From: Pyxidicoccus fallax
Lineage (GTDB): Bacteria > Myxococcota > Myxococcia > Myxococcales > Myxococcaceae
Assembly: GCF_012933655.1 (NCBI RefSeq)
Contig: NZ_JABBJJ010000090.1
Coordinates: forward strand, 1 to 38,710
Direction: 5' to 3'
DNA: 38,710 nucleotides
This document shows positions 17,190 to 25,414 of this stretch, piece by piece. Each line of letters begins with the position of its first letter. Position 1 is the first letter of the stretch. The notes beneath the pieces were generated by a model that saw only the letters and a program-made list of their open reading frames with translations, did not search any database and was not told the DNA's origin. A program made the position numbers and the translations under genes.

Positions 17190-17331
17190 TTTCGCGGCGA
17201 AATGCCGCAGGCGCCACGCGGTGCATGGTGGAGGTGGCGCCCGGCTTCATACGGGAGCCGCACGCCACCGGGGCGCCTGCACCACGCGCTCCCGTACTGG
17301 GGACGCAATGCTCGATACATCGGGCGTCCCC
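17190..17331 (-). ncRNA. Structured leader region between xdhC and mocA
   Basis: The 228-bp gap contains four consecutive perfect inverted repeats: TTTCG 17190-17194/CGAAA 17198-17202; GGCGCCAC 17210-17217/GTGGCGCC 17234-17241; TACGGGAGC 17250-17258/GCTCCCGTA 17288-17296; GGGGACGC 17299-17306/GCGTCCCC 17324-17331. Read on the minus strand they would form a chain of hairpins in the mocA leader. Candidates are a cis-regulatory RNA (a molybdenum-cofactor-responsive one would suit the gene), a terminator-antiterminator, or a repeat-type element. I cannot match a specific riboswitch class by eye. Confidence 0.45.
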
Positions 17332-17372
17332 CGGGTGAGGTACCCGGCGCGACAGGCTGCTTCCGCACAGTC

Positions 17373-18485
17373 TCAGGCCAGCTTGCGTGTCGGAGGTGGA
17401 GCCTCGGAGTGAATGGGCGCCCGCCGCTCGCGCAGCTTGCCTCCGTTCCGGTTCGCGACCACGGCCTGCAGTTCGGCGATGACGGACAGGGCAATCTCCT
17501 CCGCGCCCTCCGCGCCAACATCGAGGCCCATGGGGGCGTGCAGCTTCTCGAGCTGCGCGGGCGTGGGCGGGGACGCCATCTCCGCGAGCAGTCGTTCCGT
17601 GCGCGCGCGCGGGCCCAGGACTCCGAGGTAGCGCAGCGCCCTGGGAAGCAGCCGGGGCAGCAGCTCGCGGTCCTGTGGCAGGCTGTGCGTCATCAGCACC
17701 GCGAGCGTGCGCGGAGACAGGGGCACCGCGTCCACCGCGTCGCGAGCCTTCGCCGACACCACCGCGTGCGCTTGGGGGAAGCGCCGCCGCAGCGTCTCCG
17801 CGGGACGGTCCGCCACCACGGTGACATGCCAGCCCAGGCCAGCGGCCTGCGTCACCACGGGCGCCACGTCGAAGCCGCTGCCGAAGATGACGAGCGGGTG
17901 GGGGGGCTCCACCACTTCCACCAGCACGTCCGTGCCGCCGCACGGGCCGCTCCAGGTGCGGCCGGCCTCCAGCGCCTCGCGGGCTGCCTCGCGCACGGCG
18001 TCTCGGAGCGCTCCGGACAGGTCTCCCGCCTCCGTGCCGTCCTCGCCCACCAGCAGCCGCGAGCCCACGACGTTGGTGGGGCCGCGGTACACGGTGGCCA
18101 CCACCGAGCGGCGTCCCGCGCGACGGGCCTCGGCGGCGAAGGCGAGCGCCTCCGCGGGGCCGGGCTCGAAGCGCTCCAGCAGCACGTCCACCACGCCGTT
18201 GCACCCGAGCGCGAAGGACAGGCCGCCCTCGTCCTCGGCGTTGTCGCCGGTGGAGTCGTAGCGCAGCAGGCGGGGGCCGGTGCTCGTCCAGAAGAAGGCC
18301 TTGCGGACGATGTCCGCCTCCAGGCACCCGCCGCTCACGCCGCCTGCCAGCCAGCCCTCCTCGCCCATCAACATGTGGGCGCCGGGCTTCCGGTACGACG
18401 AGCCGGACACGGCCACGACGGTGGCCAGCACCAGGGGGCCCCGGGCGTGCTGCCGGGCTCGGAGGATGGCGTCGAGGTCCTTCAT
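17373..18485 (-). CDS. xdhC: XdhC/CoxI-family molybdoenzyme maturation protein
   Basis: A 370-residue protein with the XdhC-CoxI N-terminal domain (LATVVAVSGSSYRKPGAHMLM, GGVSGGCLEADI, FALGCNGVVDVLLE) and a C-terminal Rossmann-like domain (LVIFGSGFDVAPVV, AVLMTHSLPQDRELLPRLL, YLGVLGPRARTERLL) ending in IALSVIAELQAVV. Members bind molybdenum cofactor, help add the terminal sulphur and insert it into xanthine dehydrogenase or CO dehydrogenase-type enzymes. Paired here with mocA. Start 18485 begins the conserved domain; the longer frame upstream reads as non-coding. It is divergent from the membrane-protein gene at 18768. Confidence 0.9.
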   Translation of the reverse strand: MKDLDAILRARQHARGPLVLATVVAVSGSSYRKPGAHMLMGEEGWLAGGVSGGCLEADIVRKAFFWTSTGPRLLRYDSTGDNAEDEGGLSFALGCNGVVDVLLERFEPGPAEALAFAAEARRAGRRSVVATVYRGPTNVVGSRLLVGEDGTEAGDLSGALRDAVREAAREALEAGRTWSGPCGGTDVLVEVVEPPHPLVIFGSGFDVAPVVTQAAGLGWHVTVVADRPAETLRRRFPQAHAVVSAKARDAVDAVPLSPRTLAVLMTHSLPQDRELLPRLLPRALRYLGVLGPRARTERLLAEMASPPTPAQLEKLHAPMGLDVGAEGAEEIALSVIAELQAVVANRNGGKLRERRAPIHSEAPPPTRKLA

Positions 18486-18767
18486 GTCTCGTTCCCGTGC
18501 TGAAGAAGAGGGGGGCGGTACATCGAGGCGGACACAGTATCCGCGAAGCGCCCGCGTCTGCCCACTCACGCGGCGAGTCGTTGTCCACCTGACGGGCTTG
18601 CACGCCAGCACCTGCACCACCGCACCCCGGCCGGTGCTTCACCCATCAGCCTGCGACAGGGAGTCCTGCTGGCCCGCGAAGTGTCCCGCAATCTCCTTTG
18701 CTCCGAGACGACCCGAGGAGATGCTTCGCGCGCCATTGTCCGCTGTGGGGAGCGGGAGGAAGGGTCG

Positions 18768-20006
18768 ATGGGATTTCAATCCCTCCGGTGCATCCACCAG
18801 AAGCCCGGCGCGAAGCAGCTCGAAGAGGGGGCGCGTCATCCGTCGCGAATCCGCGAGCAGGTCGCCGTGCGCTCCAATCAGCTCGTGCCACGGGCACACG
18901 TTCCGGCCCCGGCCGAGTGGAGCGCTCAGCACGCCGAGGCGTTGCATGAGGTGCAGCGCCGCCGCGCCGAGGCCGAGGCCCGGGTGCGCGAGTCGGGACA
19001 GGCGCGCGGGAACGTCCTTTCATTCTGGCGGCAGATGCCGACCATCCCGCCGGACTACTCGGAGCTGACCATCGAGCGGCCCTTCGATGGGCCCATTCCC
19101 CATGAGCCGCACGAGGGCGACGACGAGAAGGCCTTCCGCGCCGCCGTCGTGAAGGAGGTCCGGAAGGAGCGCCGCTGGGGCTTCTGGAAGCGCGTCCTCA
19201 TCGCCGTGGCGTTGTTCCCCTGCGTCTTCGGCGGGGTCGGCGCCTTGACCACCGCGGTCCTTGGGCCCTTCTCGGTGCTGGCGGCGCTGGTCGCGTACGT
19301 GAGCTTCTTCAGGCTGTGCACGCTGTTCTGGAGCCGGGAGACCCGGCGCCTCGCCGAGCAGCGGATGAAGGAGCAGTGGCCGGCCTACTGGCGCGCGGCC
19401 TGCGCGGCCCACGAGGCGTACGTGTCGTGGCCGGAGGAGGAGCGCCAGCGCGTCGAGTGGACCCGAAAGGTCCTGGCGGGTGACGTCGACGCCGTGTGCG
19501 AGTCCGTGCGCCTCGAGCTGCAGGCGGTGGAAGTCCCCTTCGAGTCCCACGTCGCGTTGCACATCTCCGACGCGAAGCACGCGTACATCGCGGTGGACCT
19601 GCCGGAACTCGACGACGTCGTCCCCGAGCTGCGGCGGTGCGTGCTGTGGAACGGCGTCGTGGAGGAGACCCCGCTCACGAAGGTGGAGCGGAACCAGGAC
19701 TACTTCCGGCTGGTGGCCGGGCTGGCGCTGCTGGTGGCGCGGACCGCCTTCACGGCCGGACCCACCCTGCGCCAGGTCGCCGTGGCCGGGTTCACCCAGC
19801 GGCGCCAGCGGGGTAGCGGCGCCGTCGAAGACGAGTTCGTATACGAGGCCGTCTTCAGCCGTGAGGACGCCGTTTCCTGGAACCCCGCGACGGTCGACTC
19901 CGTGCGCGTGCTCGATACGCCCACCAACCGCTTCGACCTGGGAGACGACAAGCAACTGCGGCGAATCCACCCGCCCACCTGGTGGTCCGTGTTCACGGAA
20001 GACTGA
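18768..20006 (+). CDS. Membrane protein of unknown function
   Basis: A 412-residue protein if ATG 18768 is used; it has the strong site GGGAGGAAGGG. Two adjacent hydrophobic segments (about residues 140-185, VLIAVALFPCVFGGVGALTTAVLG and VLAALVAYVSFF) form a probable membrane hairpin, preceded by a basic, Lys/Arg-rich stretch. The N-terminal 90 residues are charged and less typical in codon choice, and ATG 19035 (MPTIPPDYSELTIE) is a possible shorter start. The C-terminal 230 residues are soluble and alpha/beta-like (ALHISDAKHAYIAVDLPELDDVVPEL). I do not recognise a family. Confidence 0.72.
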   Translation: MGFQSLRCIHQKPGAKQLEEGARHPSRIREQVAVRSNQLVPRAHVPAPAEWSAQHAEALHEVQRRRAEAEARVRESGQARGNVLSFWRQMPTIPPDYSELTIERPFDGPIPHEPHEGDDEKAFRAAVVKEVRKERRWGFWKRVLIAVALFPCVFGGVGALTTAVLGPFSVLAALVAYVSFFRLCTLFWSRETRRLAEQRMKEQWPAYWRAACAAHEAYVSWPEEERQRVEWTRKVLAGDVDAVCESVRLELQAVEVPFESHVALHISDAKHAYIAVDLPELDDVVPELRRCVLWNGVVEETPLTKVERNQDYFRLVAGLALLVARTAFTAGPTLRQVAVAGFTQRRQRGSGAVEDEFVYEAVFSREDAVSWNPATVDSVRVLDTPTNRFDLGDDKQLRRIHPPTWWSVFTED

Positions 20007-20014
20007 TGGCGGAA

Positions 20015-20040
20015 GTGGGCGTCCCCAGGGAGGTGCCCAC
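20015..20040. terminator. Hairpin between convergent genes
   Basis: GTGGGC (20015-20020) pairs with GCCCAC (20035-20040) around a G/C-rich 14-nt loop, in the 45-bp gap between the stops of the membrane-protein gene and the beta-helix gene. No T tract. Confidence 0.35.
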
Positions 20041-20051
20041 CCCCGAGCGAG

Positions 20052-21578
20052 TCAGTGCGCCCGCCGGCCACGCCGCGCGGCCAGGGCCGCGAGCAGCAGG
20101 AGCGCGAGCGGACCCGCGAAGCCGCCACCCGTCGCATCGCACCCACCTTCCTCCCCCGAGCCCGAAGGTGCCGCGTCCGGAGTCTCCGCGTCCGGAACCT
20201 CCGCGCCGGGAGCCAGCGGGTCACCATACGCGCCGATGTGGGCCGGGGCGGCCTGCGCCCGTCGCTCGCTGGTCGTGTGCTTCACGTACTGCCACGTCAC
20301 CGGATGCGCTTCGGTGCCGGAGAGCGGCGCCGTCACCTTGCCCCGGAGCGCGGAGCCCGCCGTCAGGCGGAAGTCCTGTCCGGCGAGGTTGACGAAGCCC
20401 GGGTCGCCGCCGGTGACGTTGCCTCCCGTGTCCACCACGGAGCCGGTGACGGTACCGAAGCTGGACACGTACCCCGGCTTGTACCAGTTGAGCCCGTGGC
20501 GCAGCGTGCCCGCCTCGTCCGTGAGCGACAGCGTGTTGCCGGCCGCCGTCACCAGCACCACGTTGCCCTGCACGTGCGCCGTCTGCGCGTTCGTCGACAG
20601 GCGCAGCAGCGTGGTGCGGTCCGTGCGCGTGGACACCACGGTGTTGTGGAAGAAGTAGAGCGTGCCGCGGTAGGTGGCGGTGGTGCCGTTGTCGCCGCCG
20701 AAGTGAACCACCTGCCGGTTGCCCGCGCCCGCCGGCTCCAGCAGCACGTTGCCATGGACGAAGGTGCGCGCGTAGGACGCGTCCCCGCGCAGCGTGTCGC
20801 TCGAGGTCTCCACCAGGTCCAGCTGCCGGTTGCCGCCTTCAATCCAGTTGTACCGGATGACGGTGCCGGCGGAGCGGTCCTTCAGGTTGTTGCCCAGACA
20901 GCCCGCGCACAGCGGCCCGAAGCGGTTGTACTGGTAGGTGATGCCGAGCGCCTCGGTGTACGCGTTGTGTTCCAGGATGCTGTCGGGGTTGCCGTTGCCG
21001 TGGATGGAATTGCCCTCCACGGTGACGTCCGACGTCGCGTTGGCGATGAACAGGCCGTTGCCGCTGTCCTCCAGGACGCAGTTGCGCAGGGTGATGTGCT
21101 CACCCTTCTCGATGAAGATGGCGGCGGCATTCTTCGCGTACGTGGACGCGCCGTTGCGGCCGGTGAAGGCGCCACGCGCCCGGCGCAGGTGCAGGTTCTC
21201 CACCACGAGGTACGCGGGCGTCGTGTCCGCGGGCGTGTTGGAGCCGCCAATCTTGAGGATGCCGCGCTCCTCGCCCCAGTAGTTGAGCTGAGAGCGCGTG
21301 GTGGCGTTCTCCCCGACGATGACGGGCAGGTTGCCCGCGGCGTCCTTCACGCCCCGCACGGTGATGGGCGCGGTGGCGGTGCCCCTGCGGCCCAGCACCC
21401 ACTTCTCCGCGTACGGCGTGGGGCGCGCGTGGATGAGCACGGTGTCGCCGGGGTTGAGCGACTCCCACGGCACCGCGCCGATGGTGGCGTAGGTCTGGCC
21501 AGGGCCCACCCGGTACTCGGCGGCCTGGGCGGCAAGCGAGGGGAGCAGCAGCAGGAGTGCGATGCGGGGCAGGGACAT
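20052..21578 (-). CDS. Secreted right-handed beta-helix protein with MYXO-CTERM-like tail
   Basis: A 508-residue exported protein. Signal peptide MSLPRIALLLLLPSLAAQAA from ATG 21578. The N-terminal AEYRVGPGQTYATIGAVPW is the common opening of parallel beta-helix (pectate-lyase-like) proteins, followed by helix-coil turns (ITLRNCVLEDSGNGLFIANATSDVTVEGNSI, with Asn ladders). The C terminus has a Gly/Cys stretch (EEGGCDATGGG), a hydrophobic helix and RRGRR, matching the myxobacterial MYXO-CTERM sorting tail used to keep proteins on the cell surface after processing. Likely a surface polysaccharide-binding or -cleaving protein; no catalytic triad can be assigned. Confidence 0.85.
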   Translation of the reverse strand: MSLPRIALLLLLPSLAAQAAEYRVGPGQTYATIGAVPWESLNPGDTVLIHARPTPYAEKWVLGRRGTATAPITVRGVKDAAGNLPVIVGENATTRSQLNYWGEERGILKIGGSNTPADTTPAYLVVENLHLRRARGAFTGRNGASTYAKNAAAIFIEKGEHITLRNCVLEDSGNGLFIANATSDVTVEGNSIHGNGNPDSILEHNAYTEALGITYQYNRFGPLCAGCLGNNLKDRSAGTVIRYNWIEGGNRQLDLVETSSDTLRGDASYARTFVHGNVLLEPAGAGNRQVVHFGGDNGTTATYRGTLYFFHNTVVSTRTDRTTLLRLSTNAQTAHVQGNVVLVTAAGNTLSLTDEAGTLRHGLNWYKPGYVSSFGTVTGSVVDTGGNVTGGDPGFVNLAGQDFRLTAGSALRGKVTAPLSGTEAHPVTWQYVKHTTSERRAQAAPAHIGAYGDPLAPGAEVPDAETPDAAPSGSGEEGGCDATGGGFAGPLALLLLAALAARRGRRAH

Positions 21579-21702
21579 GGCTCCGAGTCTGGCGCCCCCG
21601 CGCGCGGCCCGTCCACATGCCCTCCAGGTCCTTCCCATCTCCCTGAAGTGAGCCGGGAAGATTGCAGGAAGAGCACGCGCTGATGTCACGTGAGGTCGCG
21701 CC

Positions 21703-22161
21703 ATGTGGGGCTGGATGATTCGCCCGGGCTGGGGTGTAGTTCCCTTCCACATGCCCGTCTTGCGCTACGTCTTCACGCTGAATGCCGTGCGCGAGCTCGG
21801 CCGCATGGCCCCGGAGCTTGCCCGTGCGCGGGCGGAGGCCTCGCTGGACGAGTGCCTCCAGGGCATCCGTGAGGCCTGCACGCTGTCGCTCGGCATGGAG
21901 TTCGACACGCTGGTGCGCTTCGACGCACGCTCCGTGGTGCGCCTGTTCGCCCACGCGGAGCAGGCGCGGATCCTCGCCCGGCTGGTGGACGAGCGGGCGC
22001 GGGCCCTTGCGGAGCGCGGCGACTTCCATGCGGCGCTGGAGGACACCGTCTACGCGGGGCAGCTCGTGGCCTGCTCGCGCCAGCGCTTCGGTGTGCCGAA
22101 GGACGCGCGGGCCGCGGATGCGCTGGAGCGCGAGCTGCCCGAGCTGCCCGGGCTGCGCTGA
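21703..22161 (+). CDS. Conserved-looking small protein, function unknown
   Basis: A 152-residue soluble, helix-rich protein with no motif I recognise. ATG 21703 has a GAGG site 7-10 bases upstream; ATG 21751 (MPVLRYVFTLNAVREL) is an alternative giving 136 residues. The Ala/Arg/Glu-rich pattern (ALAERGDFHAALEDTVYAGQLVACSRQRFG) suggests a small helical bundle. It is divergent from the beta-helix gene (125-bp gap) and converges on the AlkX-like gene with one base between the stops. Confidence 0.65.
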   Translation: MWGWMIRPGWGVVPFHMPVLRYVFTLNAVRELGRMAPELARARAEASLDECLQGIREACTLSLGMEFDTLVRFDARSVVRLFAHAEQARILARLVDERARALAERGDFHAALEDTVYAGQLVACSRQRFGVPKDARAADALERELPELPGLR

Positions 22162-22162
22162 C

Positions 22163-23371
22163 TCACGAGGTGACGCGGGCCCGGGGGCGGCGGACACGCT
22201 CCACGCCGCACGCCACCGCATGGCGCGCGAGCGCCGCGTCCAGCGCGTCATCGTCCAGCTTCACGCCCTTCTCGCGCCACAGGTTGTCCACGTGCAGCGT
22301 GTCCTCGCGCACGCGCCCCTCCAGGCGGCCCACCAGCATCCCCCGGTGCAGCAGCGGGCACACGTACCAGCCCCACCGCCGCTGCGCGGGGGGCTTGTAC
22401 ACCTCCCACACGTAGTCGAAGCCGAACGCCCGCCGCACCAGCTCGCGGTCCCACAGCACCGGGTCCAGCGGCCCGAGGATGCGCATCCGCTCATCCGGCT
22501 CCGGGAACTCGCGCTCGCGGAAGCCTCGCGGGGCCAGGTAGCGCCGGGGCGAGCCCGGAATGGCCACCTCCTCCAGCACGCCTTCCTCCACGAGCGTGTC
22601 CGGCAGGCGCGAGGTGCGCACGTCGGTCAGCGTGGACCAGTGCGGCCCGCTGGCCCGGCTCAGCAGGCCCGCGGCCTCCACGCGCTCCACCAGGGCCCAG
22701 CGCTCGAAGGACTGCGTCACCGGCGCGTCCGCGTGCCGGGGCAGGGCGCGGCGTGGCACGTCGTACACCTTGCCGCCCGGAGCGCGCCCGCACACCACCA
22801 CCTGGCTGCGCATCCACAGCACCTCCAGGGCCATGGCGGTGGCGCGTCCGGTGCCCTTCCAGCCGCTCCAGTCCAGCGGCACCACCGCCCCGTGGTCGGT
22901 CAGCGTCTTCGACGTCGCCGGGCCCAGCGCCTCGACCTCCTCCAGCACCTTGTGCAGCACCGCCTCGGGCAGGCGCTCCAGCCGCGACTGCAGCCGCCAC
23001 ATGGGCGCCTGGAGCGCGCGCTCGCGGTAGTGGGGGAAGGCGCTGGCGGGCAGCAGGCAGCGCTCCTTCGCGAAGTGCTCGAAGGCATGGCCCGGCATCA
23101 GGTGGCGGTACACGTCGCCCCGCGCGAGGCCGTCCACGCGCGCCAGGGCCACCAGGTCCGCGTTGGTGCCGATGACGTCCAGCGGGTCCAGCTGGATGCA
23201 CCGCAGCCCCTTCAGCAGCGCGCGCACGCCCCGGCAGCCCGGAGGGAACACGGGCCGGGCCAGCGCGTGGTGGCCCACGAGGTAGCGCCGCGCTTCGTCC
23301 GCGGGCAGCGTCACGGCGGGAGGAGGAGAGGACGGAGGCACGCGGCGGGACGTTAACAGGACGTCCGCCAC
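22163..23371 (-). CDS. YcaQ/AlkX-type winged-helix protein (DNA glycosylase family)
   Basis: A 402-residue protein of the HTH_42/YcaQ family, some members of which (E. coli YcaQ, Streptomyces AlkX) are DNA glycosylases that unhook interstrand crosslinks. Seen here are the N-terminal CIQLDPLDVIGTNADLVALARV (the family Q-x-D motif), AFEHFAKERCLLPASAFPHYRER, and the C-terminal block PLDPVLWDRELVRRAFGFDYVWEVYKP followed by RRWGWYVCPLLHRGMLVGRLE, close to the family signature. A GTG start at 23371 has the excellent site GGAGGGGG. Actual glycosylase activity is inferred from family, not shown. Confidence 0.85.
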   Translation of the reverse strand: MADVLLTSRRVPPSSPPPAVTLPADEARRYLVGHHALARPVFPPGCRGVRALLKGLRCIQLDPLDVIGTNADLVALARVDGLARGDVYRHLMPGHAFEHFAKERCLLPASAFPHYRERALQAPMWRLQSRLERLPEAVLHKVLEEVEALGPATSKTLTDHGAVVPLDWSGWKGTGRATAMALEVLWMRSQVVVCGRAPGGKVYDVPRRALPRHADAPVTQSFERWALVERVEAAGLLSRASGPHWSTLTDVRTSRLPDTLVEEGVLEEVAIPGSPRRYLAPRGFREREFPEPDERMRILGPLDPVLWDRELVRRAFGFDYVWEVYKPPAQRRWGWYVCPLLHRGMLVGRLEGRVREDTLHVDNLWREKGVKLDDDALDAALARHAVACGVERVRRPRARVTS

Positions 23372-23401
23372 GAGCCCCCTCCTTCCTGCTCCGGTGCGCG
23401 C

Positions 23402-23719
23402 CTACTCGCGCAGGGAGACGGGCTCCTCGCCGCGCCGGGCCGCTTCTTCATCCTCCTCGCGGGACTCGGGCTCCGGCTCCAGCCGGGCCTGGCGCTCGCT
23501 GGCCTCCCACGACTCGTCGGCGTCGCGGGCGTGCACGCGGGCGGCGGCTTCGTCGTCCTGCGAGCCCGTCCACGTGGTGTGCCCTCCGGCGTAGCCCTCC
23601 AGCGGACGGGGCCCGCGGCGTGCCTCCACCTCCAGGTCCTTCTGCTCCTGCTCGCGCAGCCGCTCCCGCTCCTGCTCACGCTCGCGCTGGTGCTGCCTCT
23701 CGACGGGGTTGTCCGCCAT
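23402..23719 (-). CDS. Small highly charged protein, possible coiled coil
   Basis: A 105-residue protein with a textbook ribosome site (AGGAGGTGA) before ATG 23719. The first 35 residues are almost only Gln/Glu/Arg/Leu (RQHQREREQERERLREQEQ), likely a continuous charged helix, followed by a short Gly/Thr turn and an acidic C-terminal half (ESREEDEEAARRGEE). No Cys and no membrane segment. No known family; intrinsically disordered or helical. It sits 30 bp before the AlkX-like GTG on the same strand, so the two may be cotranscribed. Confidence 0.7.
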   Translation of the reverse strand: MADNPVERQHQREREQERERLREQEQKDLEVEARRGPRPLEGYAGGHTTWTGSQDDEAAARVHARDADESWEASERQARLEPEPESREEDEEAARRGEEPVSLRE

Positions 23720-23853
23720 GTGCCGTCACCTCCTGCCCCAAGGTGCGGTCCGCCCCGGAAGCGCGGCAGCGGGGGAGCGAGCGCTCGTGCTCGGACGCAC
23801 GCCCCGCGGGCACCCGGGCACGCGGGGCGGCACCCGGTGCTTAGAGTGCGCCC

Positions 23854-24165
23854 ATGGTCCTCATCCAGTTCCTCCTGCCGCTGCGGGACAACGCGGGCCA
23901 GCCCTTTCCCCGGGCGGACTTCGAGCGCGTGCGCACCGAGCTGACGGAGCGCTTCGGTGGCGTCACCGCCTTCCTCCAGTCCCCGGCCGCGGGCGCGTGG
24001 AAGGAGGATGGCGGTGGGTCCACGGTGCGCGACGAGGTGGTGCTCTTCGAGCTGATGACGGACGCGCTGGACCGCGCGTGGTGGGGGCACTACCGCCGGG
24101 AGTTGGAGCGCCGCTTCCGGCAGAAGGCCCTGGTGGTCAGGGCCCTCGCCGTGGAGTCGCTCTGA
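23854..24165 (+). CDS. Small conserved-looking alpha/beta protein, unknown
   Basis: A 103-residue soluble protein beginning MVLIQFLLPLRDNAG, a strand-like start, with a helix (ADFERVRTELTERFGGVTAF) and a C-terminal amphipathic section (WGHYRRELERRFRQKALVVRALAVESL). The ferredoxin-like alternation (strand, helix, strand, strand, helix, strand) is suggestive, but I do not recognise a named family. Divergent from the charged-protein gene, convergent with the GAF gene (16-bp gap). Confidence 0.7.
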   Translation: MVLIQFLLPLRDNAGQPFPRADFERVRTELTERFGGVTAFLQSPAAGAWKEDGGGSTVRDEVVLFELMTDALDRAWWGHYRRELERRFRQKALVVRALAVESL

Positions 24166-24181
24166 CGCGAGCGCCGCCGGG

Positions 24182-24877
24182 CTACTTCGCCGAGCGGCGC
24201 GAGTCCTCGTCAGCCAGGCCGGCCAGGGCGCCCAGCGCGCGCTGGAACTCCTCCAGGGACAGCTTCCCCTCCGCGAACCGGGAGCCCAGGTTCAACAGCG
24301 GCTGGGCCTCGGCCACGGCCAGCCATGCCTGCTGCGCGCGCGCCTCGTCCTCGGTGCGGGGCGCCGGGGTCTGTCGCGCCAACTCCTCCAGCCGGGCGCT
24401 CGCGAGGCGCGCCAGCTCCTCCAGCCGCCCCAGCGCCGCCGGCTCCAGGCGGCCGGGCTTGACGTCGATGACGCAGAAGGAGCCCACCGTCTGGCCGGCC
24501 ACGCGCAGCGGGAAGCCCACGTAGGCGCGGATGCCGTAGCGCGCCACCAGGTCCGAGGGCAGCGCCGGGTCGCTCGCGGCGTCCTCCACCTGCAGCGGGC
24601 GCTCTCCGGCCACCACGAACTGGCAGAGGGACGTGCACCGGTCCGTGGCGCGCGAGGCGTCCAGCTCCGGGGGCAGGCCCACCTGCGCGCGGAAGAACTG
24701 GATGCGGCTCACCACCAGGCTCACCAGGGCGATGGGGAAGCCCGTCACCGCGCTCGCCTCGCCCACCAGCCGCTGCAGCTCGGCGTCCGGCGTGGTGTCG
24801 AGCAGCGACGCGTCGAAGGCCTGGAGCCGCACGGGTGTATCCAGCGCCGTCAGGTCGGATGGGATGCGCGTGCTCAT
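24182..24877 (-). CDS. GAF-domain protein
   Basis: A 231-residue soluble protein. Residues about 15-165 form a GAF sensor domain: SAVTGFPIALVSLVVSRIQFFRAQVG, a Cys pair in DRCTSLCQFV, LVARYGIRAYVGFPLR and GQTVGSFCVIDVKPG. This arrangement is the GAF subgroup common in diguanylate cyclases and histidine kinases, but no output domain follows, only a 60-residue helical tail. The start codon overlaps the stop of the upstream hemerythrin-like gene (ATGA at 24877-24874), so the two are translationally coupled and may work as a sensor pair. Site GGAGGG precedes ATG 24877. Confidence 0.9.
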   Translation of the reverse strand: MSTRIPSDLTALDTPVRLQAFDASLLDTTPDAELQRLVGEASAVTGFPIALVSLVVSRIQFFRAQVGLPPELDASRATDRCTSLCQFVVAGERPLQVEDAASDPALPSDLVARYGIRAYVGFPLRVAGQTVGSFCVIDVKPGRLEPAALGRLEELARLASARLEELARQTPAPRTEDEARAQQAWLAVAEAQPLLNLGSRFAEGKLSLEEFQRALGALAGLADEDSRRSAK

Positions 24878-25320
24878 CGCCGGCCCTCCTCGAAGCGGGA
24901 GCGGTGCGGGGCCGCTCCGGTTCCGGCGGCCTTGGAGTAACGCGTGCAGAGCGGGAAGACCACCTTCTCCTCGGTGTCGAGCAGCGAGCGCAGCGCGCCC
25001 ACCACCGTGCGCAGCCGCTCCCGCAGGCGCTCCGGGTGCGGGTCCGGCGCGTCCAGGAAGCCCATCACCGCCCCGGACACCACGCTCAGGTTGGTGCGGA
25101 AGATGCCCAGGAGCGACAGCTCCGTGGGCGTGCCGGAGGTCTGGATGGCCTCCACCGCCTGCACATAGAGGGACTGCTTGGCCTGCAGGTGAGGCCGCAG
25201 CTGCTCACGAAGCTGGGCCAGCAGCGGTGACAGCTCCAGCGCCGGAGCCGACTCGCACTGGCCCAGCAGCGCGCGCAGCCGGCCATGCTCCTCCTTGAGG
25301 GCGTCGACACGACCGAGCAT
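24874..25320 (-). CDS. Degenerate hemerythrin-like (HHE-type) helical protein
   Basis: A 148-residue all-helical protein resembling the HHE/hemerythrin four-helix bundle: MLGRVDALKEEHGRLRALL, LRPHLQAKQSLYVQAV and LDTEEKVVFP are in the right order and spacing. Only the first two His are kept (EEH, RPH); the usual third His and the His of the final H-x(3)-E-E segment are replaced, and the HxxxE Glu is a Lys. It therefore probably does not bind a di-iron centre. ATG 25320 has GGAG nearby. Coupled by ATGA overlap to the GAF gene, suggesting a shared regulatory role. Confidence 0.72.
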   Translation of the reverse strand: MLGRVDALKEEHGRLRALLGQCESAPALELSPLLAQLREQLRPHLQAKQSLYVQAVEAIQTSGTPTELSLLGIFRTNLSVVSGAVMGFLDAPDPHPERLRERLRTVVGALRSLLDTEEKVVFPLCTRYSKAAGTGAAPHRSRFEEGRR

Positions 25321-25414
25321 GGGGACGGGGTACTCCAATTCGAGGTGAGGGGATGCGAAGTGTCGCACCCTCCGATGCGCGCTGTCGCCAGTCGAGCGGA
25401 CGGCGGCGCGTCCC

